This document shows positions 44,784 through 52,906 of a stretch of DNA of 64,000 bases, one piece after another; positions within the stretch are counted from its first letter, which is position 1; every line of letters starts with the position of its first letter. The DNA lies in contig JANPFP010000194.1 in the NCBI GenBank assembly GCA_031423495.1, forward strand, positions 1 through 64,000, written 5' to 3'. This stretch comes from JACPYM01 sp031423495 (GTDB lineage: Bacteria > Acidobacteriota > Blastocatellia > RBC074). The position numbers were made by a program, and so were the translations under genes. Below the pieces are notes generated by a model. It was not told the origin of the DNA. It was given only the letters and a program-made list of their open reading frames with translations, and did no database searches.

Positions 44784-45096
44784 AGTTTGTTTCCTCAATA
44801 AATTCTCTAACCCAGCATTCATTTCGTTAATCGTTTCGGAATGGTCGGCGACGCTTTTCAAGGGGTGAAGGGGAAACACCGGTTTGTCAGGGAAGACTCA
44901 ACGCGGTGGAACGTCGCTTTCAAAACGAGCCGGATGGTACTTTTTACACTATGGGGTGTCAAACTTTCCGGCGGCGTTTTTGCCCCCCGTACAAGGGTGC
45001 TATTCATTGAGAAAAAGCCCAAGTCTAAGCCTCACAGCAGCTTGCCTTGCCCGAACCGACTACGAAAAAAATTCAAAAAAATGAATTTTCTTGCCG

Positions 45097-45126
45097 TTGA
45101 CACCTTCCGAAAGGGTCAGCTATAAG
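45097..45126 (+). promoter_or_regulatory. Putative sigma-70-type promoter, possibly leaderless
   Basis: TTGACA at 45097-45102, 18-bp spacer, TATAAG at 45121-45126. Transcription would start at about 45133, next to the ATG at 45135, so the TPM gene mRNA may have no leader. No ribosome site is seen before that ATG. Confidence 0.45.
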
Positions 45127-45134
45127 TTTGGGCA

Positions 45135-46031
45135 ATGGAATTCCCGCACAAGCTGAAGCAAATCCGACTGGCTTTTCTGGTCTCGGCAATCGCCTGGGCG
45201 ATGGTGTGCAGCGGGGCGGTTTTCGCGCAAAAACCCCAACAAAACTGGAAGACCAGCCTGCCGCCCGCCAATCCCATGAGTCCGGTCACGGACGCAGCGA
45301 ATGTCATTGATCCGGCGACGGAACAGCAGCTTGACCGCATTCTGAAAAACTTTGAAGCCTTGACCGGAACCCAAATCGCCGTGGCGACCGTGCCGAGTTT
45401 GCAGGAACGTCCACTGGAAGAATATGCCAACGAACTTTACCGCGCGTGGGGCATCGGCGCGAAAAAGGGTGATAACAAAGACAAAGGCGCGCTCATCCTG
45501 CTCGCGCCCAACGAACGCAAATCGCGGATGGAAGTCGGTTACGGACTGGAAGGCGACCTGCCAGACGGACTCGCAGGCGAACAGTTGCGGCGGATGCGGC
45601 CTTACTTTCAACAAGGGCAATACAGCCAGGGCTTGAACGTCGGCGTTCGTACCTTAGTAGATACGCTTGCCGAAAAGTGGAACGTCAACGTCGAAGGGAT
45701 TGACCGGCAATACGCTTATCGCCCCGCACAGCAACAAGCTCAGGAAGACCTTCCGGCAGGCGCGGTGATCTGCTTCATCATCGGACTGGTTCTTTTCTTA
45801 ATGTTGCTTTATTTCGCCAGCCGTCGGGGCGGCAAAGGCGGCGGCGGAGGCAATCAGTACCGGCGCGATAACGGCTGGTACGCCGCGCCGATCATCTTTA
45901 ATAGCGGCGGCGGCGATTACGGCAGCGGTTCGTGGGGCAGCAGTAGCGGCGGTGGAGGTGGTGGCGGAAGTGATTGGGGCGGATTCGGCGGCGGTGACAG
46001 CGGCGGTGGTGGCGCAAGCGATAGTTGGTAA
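45135..46031 (+). CDS. TPM-domain membrane protein (YgcG family)
   Basis: 298 aa. A signal peptide (LAFLVSAIAWAMVCSGAVFA) precedes the TPM domain (about 35-180: VTDAANVIDPATEQQLDRIL, KDKGALILLAPNERKSRMEVGYGLEGDL). One membrane helix follows at about 213-232, and the tail is Gly/Ser-rich ending in SDSW. TPM proteins often sit beside LemA, as here (46912). Their function is not settled; links to photosystem repair and membrane-protein care are known for plant relatives. Confidence 0.88.
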   Translation: MEFPHKLKQIRLAFLVSAIAWAMVCSGAVFAQKPQQNWKTSLPPANPMSPVTDAANVIDPATEQQLDRILKNFEALTGTQIAVATVPSLQERPLEEYANELYRAWGIGAKKGDNKDKGALILLAPNERKSRMEVGYGLEGDLPDGLAGEQLRRMRPYFQQGQYSQGLNVGVRTLVDTLAEKWNVNVEGIDRQYAYRPAQQQAQEDLPAGAVICFIIGLVLFLMLLYFASRRGGKGGGGGNQYRRDNGWYAAPIIFNSGGGDYGSGSWGSSSGGGGGGGSDWGGFGGGDSGGGGASDSW

Positions 46032-46049
46032 AGGCTGAACAAAAATCCT

Positions 46050-46754
46050 ATGAAACCAAACTTCAACGAATTAGTCGCGCAATTGCGCAGCGCCCTGGGT
46101 GAGAGCCTCGTCTCGGTAGTGGCTTATGGCTCGGCAGTGGCTGCGCCCGGCAACGCCAAGCCCGGCGACCACCTGACAATGGTCGTAGCCAAATGGCTCG
46201 GCGCGAACGAACTCAACAAAGCCCGTCCCGTAGCGCAATGGTGGATCGAACAGGGCTTCCCGTTGCCGGTGTTTTTCACCGAGCAGGAATTCAACGAATC
46301 GCTTGACGTATTCGCTATCGAGTTTCGCCAGATGAAGCGCGCCTATCGCGTGCTGCACGGCGTTGATTTGCTCGCCGACCGCGAAGCCGCCAAAACGAAT
46401 TTGCGCTTGCAGGTTGAATACGAATTGCGCGGCAAGCTGGTGCGGCTGCGCTCGTTGTATCTGCCGATGGGCGGCACGACTGAAAAGCTGTCGCGGCTGA
46501 TGACTGACAGCGTAGTGAGTTTTGTGCGCTACATGCGCCCAATGCTCGAAATCGCGGGCGAAGCGCCTCCGCTCGGACGCCGCGCTACCGTCGCCCGCAT
46601 CGGCGAAAAATTCGATCTTGACGTAACCCCACTCGAACGCATTCTGCGCTTGCGCGACGAACCCGTGAATTTGATGGACGTCGAAGCGCAAGACCTATTC
46701 GCGGCTTATGTTGATTGCATCAGCCGCGTCATCGCCAAAGTAGACAAGCTGTAA
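46050..46754 (+). CDS. Nucleotidyltransferase-fold protein, putative, in TPM/LemA group
   Basis: 234 aa, 18 bp after the TPM gene. The start SVVAYGSAVAAP resembles the GS motif of the nucleotidyltransferase fold, but the usual D-x-D pair is not seen, and a helical region with Arg/Leu-rich segments follows. It may be an inactive or non-enzymatic member. Position between TPM and LemA genes suggests a shared job. The family call is tentative. Confidence 0.5.
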   Translation: MKPNFNELVAQLRSALGESLVSVVAYGSAVAAPGNAKPGDHLTMVVAKWLGANELNKARPVAQWWIEQGFPLPVFFTEQEFNESLDVFAIEFRQMKRAYRVLHGVDLLADREAAKTNLRLQVEYELRGKLVRLRSLYLPMGGTTEKLSRLMTDSVVSFVRYMRPMLEIAGEAPPLGRRATVARIGEKFDLDVTPLERILRLRDEPVNLMDVEAQDLFAAYVDCISRVIAKVDKL

Positions 46755-46776
46755 CGACACTTGAAAAAGAGTAACG

Positions 46777-46855
46777 AGCCACGGGGAACACGGGGGCAAA
46801 CGGGGGATTTTTATGGTCAATGAATTTCCCCTCTTCCCCCGTGTGTCCCGTGGCT
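46777..46855. repeat. Fold-back element before lemA
   Basis: Arms 46777-46796 and 46836-46855 match in 18 of 20 inverted positions (AGCCACGGG...CACGGGGG type). It lies between the nucleotidyltransferase-like gene and the LemA gene and could form a hairpin in their shared transcript. Confidence 0.8.
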
Positions 46856-46911
46856 AATTCAAGTTTTTGAGTTGCAGCCTCTTGGGCTTTCATCACAGGG
46901 AGAAAACACTT

Positions 46912-47502
46912 ATGGGTAAGATAGCATTGATTATTTTGGGCATCCTCTTGGTATTCGTCGTGATTTTGGCGATGACGGGGATTGGCCAATACAATGGACT
47001 GGTCGGCAAACGCACTGACGTAGACGCCAAGTGGGCACAGGTCGAAAACAACCTGCAACGTCGCGGCGACCTGATTCCGAACCTGGTCAACACCGTGAAG
47101 GGTTACGCCAAAATCGAAGAAAGCGTGCTGACGCAAATCGCCAAGTCACAAGCCGTACTGAAAAGCGGCACGGCTTCGCCCGAAGAGAAAATGGACGCCA
47201 GCAATCAAATGACGAGTTCTTTGCGAGCAGGCGGATTCTATCCGTTTATGAGCTTCGCGCAGGCCTACCCCAACTTAAAATCGGACGCGTCATTCAATCG
47301 TTTGTCGGATGAATTGGCGGGCACCGAAAATCGTTTGGCCGTGGCGCGCAAGGATTACAACGAGTCCGCTCAGGATTACAACACTTCGCGCAACAAGTTT
47401 CCCGCCGTGTTGATCGCAGGCATGATGGGTTTTCAGGACAAGCCCTTCTTCAAAGCCGAAGACGGCTCGAAGACCGCGCCCGTGGTGGATTTCAGCAAAT
47501 AA
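46912..47502 (+). CDS. LemA family protein
   Basis: 196 aa from the ATG at 46912, which has GGGAG about eight bases upstream; an upstream TTG start is rejected. One N-terminal membrane helix (IALIILGILLVFVVILAM) and then the LemA signature VDAKWAQVENNLQRRGDLIPNLV with a coiled-coil body and FPAVLIAGMMGFQ near the end. LemA proteins are membrane-anchored helical proteins of unclear function that often pair with TPM proteins. Confidence 0.93.
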   Translation: MGKIALIILGILLVFVVILAMTGIGQYNGLVGKRTDVDAKWAQVENNLQRRGDLIPNLVNTVKGYAKIEESVLTQIAKSQAVLKSGTASPEEKMDASNQMTSSLRAGGFYPFMSFAQAYPNLKSDASFNRLSDELAGTENRLAVARKDYNESAQDYNTSRNKFPAVLIAGMMGFQDKPFFKAEDGSKTAPVVDFSK

Positions 47503-47512
47503 AACAATTGCA

Positions 47513-47583
47513 CTCACGCCAAGCCGCCAAGCCGCAAAGAGACCGTTCAACCATTTCTTTGTGGCTTCGCGGCTTGGCGTGAG
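47513..47583. repeat. Fold-back element between lemA and lgt-like genes
   Basis: Arms 47513-47539 and 47557-47583 match in 25 of 27 inverted positions, with a 17-nt loop. The arm holds an internal direct repeat of GCCAAGCCGC. It begins eleven bases after the lemA stop codon and may end its transcript. Confidence 0.85.
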
Positions 47584-47638
47584 CTTTCAACGATGTCAGA
47601 GGAAGAACTACGAGACGGTTCTTCCTTTTCTGTTTTTC

Positions 47639-48397
47639 ATGAACTTTCCCCTACGCTTTCAACTCGGCCCGCTCACGATTCACGCACACTGGCTGTTTGA
47701 ATCGCTCGCCTATTTCATCGGGTTTCGTTTGTATCTCTGGCAGCGCCGTCGGCAAGGCGATGTAGTGGATTTTGAGCATCGCATGTGGGTTGTCGCCGCC
47801 GCCATCGCCGGAGCAGCTATCGGCAGCAAAGTTCTCAACTGGTTCGCTGACCCGCATCTGTTTTTGCGCAACTGGAACAATCCGTTTTTTCTGATGAGCG
47901 GCAAAACTGTAGTAGGCGGTCTCATCGGCGGACTTTTCGCCGTCGAATGGACGAAGAGACGTTTGGGCATCACCGCGCGTACCGGCGATCTATTCGCGCT
48001 GCCGCTCTGCCTCGGCATCGCCATCGGACGCATCGGTTGTTTCTTGTCAGGACTTGAAGACGACACGTATGGCATTGCGACCACGTTGCCGTGGGGAATC
48101 AATTTTGGTGACGGCATCACGCGACACCCGACACAACTTTATGAAATGCTCTGGCTGGGCTTGCTCGCTCTGTTGATTTATCGCGCTTCGCTCAGGCCGC
48201 ATCGCAACGGCGATTTATTCAAAATGTTTATGGCGGGCTATTTCGCGTTTCGCCTCGCGGTGGATTTCATCAAGCCGGGCGGCACAGCTTTTGGCTTGGG
48301 CGGAATCCAATGGGCTTGTGTTGGGATGTTGCTTTACTATGCGCGCGACTGGCCCTTTCTGCTGGGATTACGTCAACCAGACAAAGCTGTGTGTTGA
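47639..48397 (+). CDS. Lgt-family membrane protein (prolipoprotein diacylglyceryl transferase-like)
   Basis: 252 aa from the ATG at 47639 (MNFPLRFQLGPLTIHAHW), chosen over a TTG at 47561 that lies in the repeat. It has six or seven hydrophobic segments and the family signature IAIGRIGCFLSGLEDDTYG plus LPWGINF and RHPTQLYEML. In E. coli Lgt a catalytic His precedes the first glycines of the HGG motif; here the matching segment is GKTVVGGLIGG with no His, so it may be a paralogue with altered function. It is followed by a small membrane-protein gene, and a decayed second copy lies at 49022. Confidence 0.82.
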   Translation: MNFPLRFQLGPLTIHAHWLFESLAYFIGFRLYLWQRRRQGDVVDFEHRMWVVAAAIAGAAIGSKVLNWFADPHLFLRNWNNPFFLMSGKTVVGGLIGGLFAVEWTKRRLGITARTGDLFALPLCLGIAIGRIGCFLSGLEDDTYGIATTLPWGINFGDGITRHPTQLYEMLWLGLLALLIYRASLRPHRNGDLFKMFMAGYFAFRLAVDFIKPGGTAFGLGGIQWACVGMLLYYARDWPFLLGLRQPDKAVC

Positions 48398-48411
48398 ATC
48401 AAGGAAACCCT

Positions 48412-48952
48412 ATGCTCCCTGACTCGCAAGAACCTGATGAATCGTCATACTACATCAAGCCCAAGCCGCGCCCCCGAGTTATGGAGCTGGTTCTCGACCA
48501 GTGGCACAAGCTCATCGTAGCCTTATCGCCGTCGCGCTCCTTCAAGCCCGACCCGCCGTCTCTCATCTCAGAGCCGCGCCCAGCCCCGATGTCATTGTTT
48601 AACAATCACACGCCGGAGTATTCACGCGATTTTAAATTCGGTCTCAAGGTGGGGGGCTTCTCTTCATCTGCTCCAATTGCTGTTTGTACTTCGTTCCGCG
48701 ACGTTTCTAGTACTAACATACAAGTTCCAATTGCTGCGTGCACTTTCTGACGGGACGGTGGGCGCTTTGTTTGCGATGCGAATAACGCAGTGGTTTTACC
48801 TACTGCCGGCCATTTTCTATGCCTTTTACCGACGTCGCACCGGAATGGCAGCAGGACTTTTCACGCTAGGCGTGTTGACTTGGCTGCTCTGGTACGCGCT
48901 CTTTCTTTTGTTGGCGTTCATTTTTGCGGTGAAGTTGCCGATGAGCCGGTGA
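48412..48952 (+). pseudogene. Small membrane protein gene with frameshift at a G6 tract
   Basis: The first part (MLPDSQEPDESSYYIKPK...) reads in one frame to the G6 run at 48651-48656; the membrane part continues in the next frame (HLLQLLFVL ... WFYLLPAIFYAFYRRR) to a stop at 48952. Reading the run as five Gs gives one continuous protein of about 180 aa. The membrane part matches the intact paralogue at 49295 (HLLQLPLLTF, FVYVIPLYHLARRK). AAGGAAA precedes the ATG. It could be a true decayed gene, a slippage-controlled gene or a sequencing error. Confidence 0.7.
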
Positions 48953-49021
48953 GTGGGAAGAGGCAATTTTTCGATGAATCACGCACCGCATCGCTCCCTC
49001 TGTAACCCATGAATTTCGCCG

Positions 49022-49294
49022 CATCCTACGTAACTTTATGAAATCGTTTGGTTGAGTTTGCTCGCTCTGTTGATTTATCGCGCTTCGCTCAAGCCGCATC
49101 GTAACGGCGATTTATTTAAAATGTTTATGGCGGGCTATTTCGTGTTTCGCCTGCTCATAGATTTCATCAAGCCGGGCGGTACAGCTTTTGGCTTGGGCGG
49201 CATTCAATGGGCGTGCGTGGCGATGTTGCTTTACTATGCGCGCGACTTGGTATGGATTGCAGGTAGGCGACAACCGATACAAAACGATTTGTGA
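49022..49294 (+). pseudogene. Truncated second copy of the lgt-like gene
   Basis: About 91 codons strongly match the last third of the gene at 47639 at DNA level, through ...HPT-stop-LYE, then RASLKPHRNGDLFKMFMAGY and GGTAFGLGGIQWACV. The Gln after HPT is changed from CAA to TAA (49031-49033), and the first two thirds are missing. It is followed directly by the 112-aa membrane gene, so the whole two-gene unit was duplicated. Confidence 0.88.
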
Positions 49295-49633
49295 ATGGGC
49301 AAGATGGACGATTCTATTCAGACAGAAAACAATGACGAATCGGCACTGAGACTAACGCTGCAAATGTTCGTGGGCTTCTTTTCGGTTTGCGCGTGTCACT
49401 TGCTTCAACTTCCTTTGCTTACCTTCCAAACTGGTCGTGTGATTTTTTTATTTTTCAGTGTAACGCAGTTTGTTTATGTGATTCCGCTGTATCACCTTGC
49501 GCGCCGGAAAAAATCCTACGGCTTTATGATTGGCGTAATTATGGCTGCTGCCATGACCTTTATGTTCGGCTTGCCCCATGCCGGCTGCGGGTTGATGGAA
49601 ATTGGGCTTATCGAAAACCCTCTCGGACTTTAA
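49295..49633 (+). CDS. Small membrane protein, intact paralogue
   Basis: 112 aa with three hydrophobic segments (LQMFVGFFSVCACHLLQL, FLFFSVTQFVYVIPLY, FMIGVIMAAAMTFMFG). It begins at the ATG right after the stop of the lgt-like remnant. It is a paralogue of the frameshifted gene at 48412. No known family by eye. Confidence 0.65.
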   Translation: MGKMDDSIQTENNDESALRLTLQMFVGFFSVCACHLLQLPLLTFQTGRVIFLFFSVTQFVYVIPLYHLARRKKSYGFMIGVIMAAAMTFMFGLPHAGCGLMEIGLIENPLGL

Positions 49634-49658
49634 GCAAGGCCATTGCAAACTTCACCAG

Positions 49659-49697
49659 AAAAAGCCCGATGAATCTGCTGGATTCATCGGGCTTTTT
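49659..49697. terminator. Bidirectional rho-independent terminator
   Basis: Perfect 17-bp stem (49659-49675 with 49681-49697), 5-nt loop, outer A-run and T-run. It lies between the small membrane protein gene and the converging kinase-like gene. Confidence 0.92.
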
Positions 49698-49726
49698 TTC
49701 GGATGGCATTGCCGGGCGGGTGAAGC

Positions 49727-52600
49727 TTACTTCAAACCATCAAGCAGAATCGCGTCGTCGTTGGTGCGGCCACGGGCGACGGCGAGTTGTTTGCCGTCGG
49801 GCGACCACGCGAAATCATACAGCCGATGGCGCGTGAAGTTCGTGACTTGTGTCGCTGACCCGCCACCATTGATCGGTTGTTGCCACAGGTTAGACGCACC
49901 GTTTTTGGTGACGATATACATCACGTTTTGACCATCCGGCGTCCAGCCCAACGGGCGCGAAGCGTTGCCGGGCGCTTCAAACATTCCTGCGGCCTGTCCG
50001 CCTGAAGCCGGGAAGACGATGATCTTCCACAGGCCGGAGCCTTCATCGAAATAATTGGCCGCGAGCATTTGTCCATCGGGTGAGAGCGCACTGCGCCAGG
50101 CTTTGCCGTCGAGCAACGTCGTGACAGTGCCATTCGCGCTTTCGCCGCGCATCAGTGAGGCGCGTCCGTTGGCGAAGCTCGCGAAATAAAACGCTTTGCC
50201 TTCGGCATCAAGTTGCGAGAACACATCTGAGCTTCCTTGCGTGAGCGGCTGTGGTTTGAGCCCCTTGCTCAACTCGTTTAACTCGGCGCGATAGAGCAAG
50301 AGCTTCTCGTCTTTGAGGCCGGAGAAAAACAGCACTTCGCCATTGCGCGAGACGGCGGGGAAGCGTTGGATGTCTACGCCGCCGAAGCGCGCCCACTTGA
50401 TGTATTCCGGTGCGGCTCCGTCGGTGGTGGTGATCCAAAATGTATCGGTGCCACTGGGGCGTGAGGCATACAACAGGCGCTGGTTGTCGAGCCACGACAT
50501 GCCAGACATTCCATCTTCGTGATTGTTGGTCAGTTCTTTGGCTTTATCGTCTTGCCCTAACCAGATGCTGACGCTGCTGCTGGTTTTGATCGAGAGCGCC
50601 TTGGTGCCGTCAATCGAAAGGCTCAAGCCGCAAAAATCTTCGTGGTCTTCGGTGAGGGCGCGTTGGTTGCCGGTGGCCAGATTGACCTTCCACAACTGGC
50701 GTTGTGAATTCGTCAGAGTGCGCGCGTTTATGAGCAAACCGGCATCGCCGCTCATCCACGCTAACCCTTCGACCTCAGTGCCGGGCGCGGTGCAAAGGGT
50801 TTTCTCTTCGCCGGTTTTTACGTCGAAGCTGACGATTTCAGGGATCAAATCATTGCTGGGCTTTTTGACAATCGCCGCCAGCCGGGTGCCGTCGTGCGAC
50901 CAACTCAAGCCTTGTGGCAAGATGAATTGTGGATTGCTGCGCGTTACTAACGCCCGTTGCCCTTCGGGCGCGATGTTGGTGGCAACGACGAATTTTGTGA
51001 TCATCGCCCGCTCTTGCGCAGGCTTGGCGACTGGTTGGGCCGCCGTTTGCGCAGGATTCGCCCCCGGTTGCGCGGGGCTTGCTGCCGGTTGCGCCGCCGC
51101 CACTGACGGAACCATTTTCACTTTGTCTCGCACCTGAGTTTCGGTCTTGGCCTGTACGATGACGATTTGTGAGGCTGCTCCGTTGCGGCGCACGAAGGCG
51201 AACTCTTTGCCGTTCGGCGCGAACGTCACCGGACTGGCAATGTCAGCCAGCACCTTGCGGCTTTGCCCGCCGTGGATTGAACAGGCATACAATTCTCCCG
51301 CCGGAGCTACGCCTTTCAAGTAATAGACCCACTCGCCATCCGTCGAGAGTGTGACGGCGGTGATTTCGGCTTCGGCAGATTGCGCCAACAGGATTTCGCG
51401 CGGGTCGCCGGTTTCTTTATAAAGCAGCGTGCGTTTGCTGCCGTTTTCGGTCACGTAAGCCAATCCAGTACCGCTGGGAGAAAGAGCCAGGGCGACGACT
51501 CGTCCGCTGCTGGTCACCTTGGTGCCGGGAGTGGTTTCGGTAGGCAAGCGGAATTGACGATCTTCTTTTTGAAAGTACAGATAGGCCAAACCGGAGCCGA
51601 GCGCCATTAACATCAACACGATGCCGATCAGCATTTGCAGCAGATAAGTTTTAAGAAACTTCAGCAACCCGTGCCAGGTGTTTTCGAGCAATTCACCGAG
51701 CGGCGTTTTTTTCTTTATTACCGTTTCAGCGGGCACGAATTGTAATTCGCGTTCGTTTTGCGTGAGCGCGCGGAGGGCGGCGGCAAATTCAGCCGCCGTT
51801 TGATAGCGGGTCTCTATACTTTTTTCCAGCGACTTGAGGATGATCTCGTTCAGTTCTTCGGGGGCATCGGGCGCGTAAGCCGTCAAGGCCATGGGCTGGT
51901 CGCGCACGATGGCAACGGTGACTTCTTCGGCAGTGCGTCCGCCGAAAGGCAACTGGTTGGTAAACAATTCGTAACAAAGTGTGCCGAGGCTGAACACGTC
52001 AGACTGGCGTGTGGGTTTTTCGCCGCGCACCTGTTCCGGGCTGAGGTAACGCGCACTGCCGATGGTGGGTTTGACTTTCGGTGCATTCGGCCCGCGCATC
52101 ATCAGCGCGACTTGCGTTGCCAGCGAGACGACGAAATCCAGCACCTTCACGCCGCCCGACGAAGTGAGCATGATGTTCGAAGGTTTCAACGAGAGATGCA
52201 GTACGCCTTGCACGTGCGCGTATTCCAGCGCATCGGCGATCTGAATCGCGACGTGAATTTTTTCGGCCATCGTGCGGGCGAGGCCGATGCCGATTTCGTC
52301 AAGCGACTGGCCGCGCACATATTCGGTGACGGCATAAGGCCGTCCTTCCTGATCAATGCCGGCGTCGAGTACTTTGCTGATATTGGCGTGTTGCAGGGTC
52401 GGCGAGGTCTTGAGAATTTCGACAAAGCGGCGCGCGCTTTCCTGATTCCAAACCAGACTGCCGGGCAGCAACTTGAGCGCACCGTCAATGTTCTGCACTT
52501 CGTCGCGGCCCCGGTAAACTTCTCCCAGACCGCTCACGCCGATGCGCATCAAAATTTGGTACGTCCCGACGATGGTGCCAGCTCGCAACCATTCCTTCAT
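49727..52600 (-). CDS. Pseudokinase-like protein fused to a TolB/WD40-type beta-propeller
   Basis: 957 aa from the ATG at 52600, which has GGAAGG eight bases upstream. The N-terminal part (about 10-275) has the Ser/Thr kinase fold: GVSGLGEVYRG loop, Lys43 in GALKLL, and SLGTLCYELFTNQLPFGG. The catalytic loop reads HLSLKPSN: the expected Asp is Ser137, and DFG is DFV (155-157). One membrane helix follows at about 325-345 (LIGIVLMLMALGSGLAYLYF). The outer part is a propeller with repeats such as LSWSHDGTRLAAI and FAWSPDGKQLAVA, with a Pro/Ala/Gln-rich insert near 500. It probably senses a signal rather than phosphorylating. Confidence 0.85.
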   Translation of the reverse strand: MKEWLRAGTIVGTYQILMRIGVSGLGEVYRGRDEVQNIDGALKLLPGSLVWNQESARRFVEILKTSPTLQHANISKVLDAGIDQEGRPYAVTEYVRGQSLDEIGIGLARTMAEKIHVAIQIADALEYAHVQGVLHLSLKPSNIMLTSSGGVKVLDFVVSLATQVALMMRGPNAPKVKPTIGSARYLSPEQVRGEKPTRQSDVFSLGTLCYELFTNQLPFGGRTAEEVTVAIVRDQPMALTAYAPDAPEELNEIILKSLEKSIETRYQTAAEFAAALRALTQNERELQFVPAETVIKKKTPLGELLENTWHGLLKFLKTYLLQMLIGIVLMLMALGSGLAYLYFQKEDRQFRLPTETTPGTKVTSSGRVVALALSPSGTGLAYVTENGSKRTLLYKETGDPREILLAQSAEAEITAVTLSTDGEWVYYLKGVAPAGELYACSIHGGQSRKVLADIASPVTFAPNGKEFAFVRRNGAASQIVIVQAKTETQVRDKVKMVPSVAAAQPAASPAQPGANPAQTAAQPVAKPAQERAMITKFVVATNIAPEGQRALVTRSNPQFILPQGLSWSHDGTRLAAIVKKPSNDLIPEIVSFDVKTGEEKTLCTAPGTEVEGLAWMSGDAGLLINARTLTNSQRQLWKVNLATGNQRALTEDHEDFCGLSLSIDGTKALSIKTSSSVSIWLGQDDKAKELTNNHEDGMSGMSWLDNQRLLYASRPSGTDTFWITTTDGAAPEYIKWARFGGVDIQRFPAVSRNGEVLFFSGLKDEKLLLYRAELNELSKGLKPQPLTQGSSDVFSQLDAEGKAFYFASFANGRASLMRGESANGTVTTLLDGKAWRSALSPDGQMLAANYFDEGSGLWKIIVFPASGGQAAGMFEAPGNASRPLGWTPDGQNVMYIVTKNGASNLWQQPINGGGSATQVTNFTRHRLYDFAWSPDGKQLAVARGRTNDDAILLDGLK

Positions 52601-52906
52601 TTCATTCACCTTCCGTGTGCTTCACTAGCGAATCTTTGGCTCTCGCTCGCACCAGCAAAAGGCTGTCAGCGAGGGCTTAATTTGCATTTGATTTTCTGTG
52701 GGATGCGCGCTCGGCGGGATGCTTGCCAGAGAGGAGCGCTTGGCTGTAAGTTGCCAAAGCTCGCGCATTTAACCACGAACCCATATTAAAAGGAACGAAT
52801 TTTTTTTTAGCGGCTAGTGGTTAGTGGCTAGTGGCTAGTTTAGGGGCAAGCTGTTTGCTCAGGAACTTGTCCACTAGCCACTAACCACCAGCCACTAGCC
52901 ACTATT
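52601..52906. other. Intergenic region with divergent promoters and a repeat, no gene
   Basis: About 305 bp between the kinase-like gene (minus) and the dehydratase gene (plus). No gene is seen. The last hundred bases are the TAGTGGC-type fold-back element listed next. Confidence 0.6.
52808..52905. repeat. TAGTGGC-type fold-back element
   Basis: Heptamers of the TAGTGGC/TTAGTGG type run at 52808-52840 and in inverted orientation at 52871-52905, with one extra 7-bp unit on the right. The right arm ends two bases before the ATG of the dehydratase gene, so its mRNA leader is made of repeat. Same heptamer type as the elements at 58363 and 59636. Confidence 0.85.

Noticed and set aside
49009..49021. 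Preserved start (MNF) of the second lgt-like copy before the truncation
   Set aside because: Only three codons match, which can be chance; the supported remnant starts at 49022.
51758..52789. 343-aa plus-strand ORF opposite the kinase-like gene
   Set aside because: Antisense to the conserved kinase fold and rich in Arg/His/Phe shadow-type composition.
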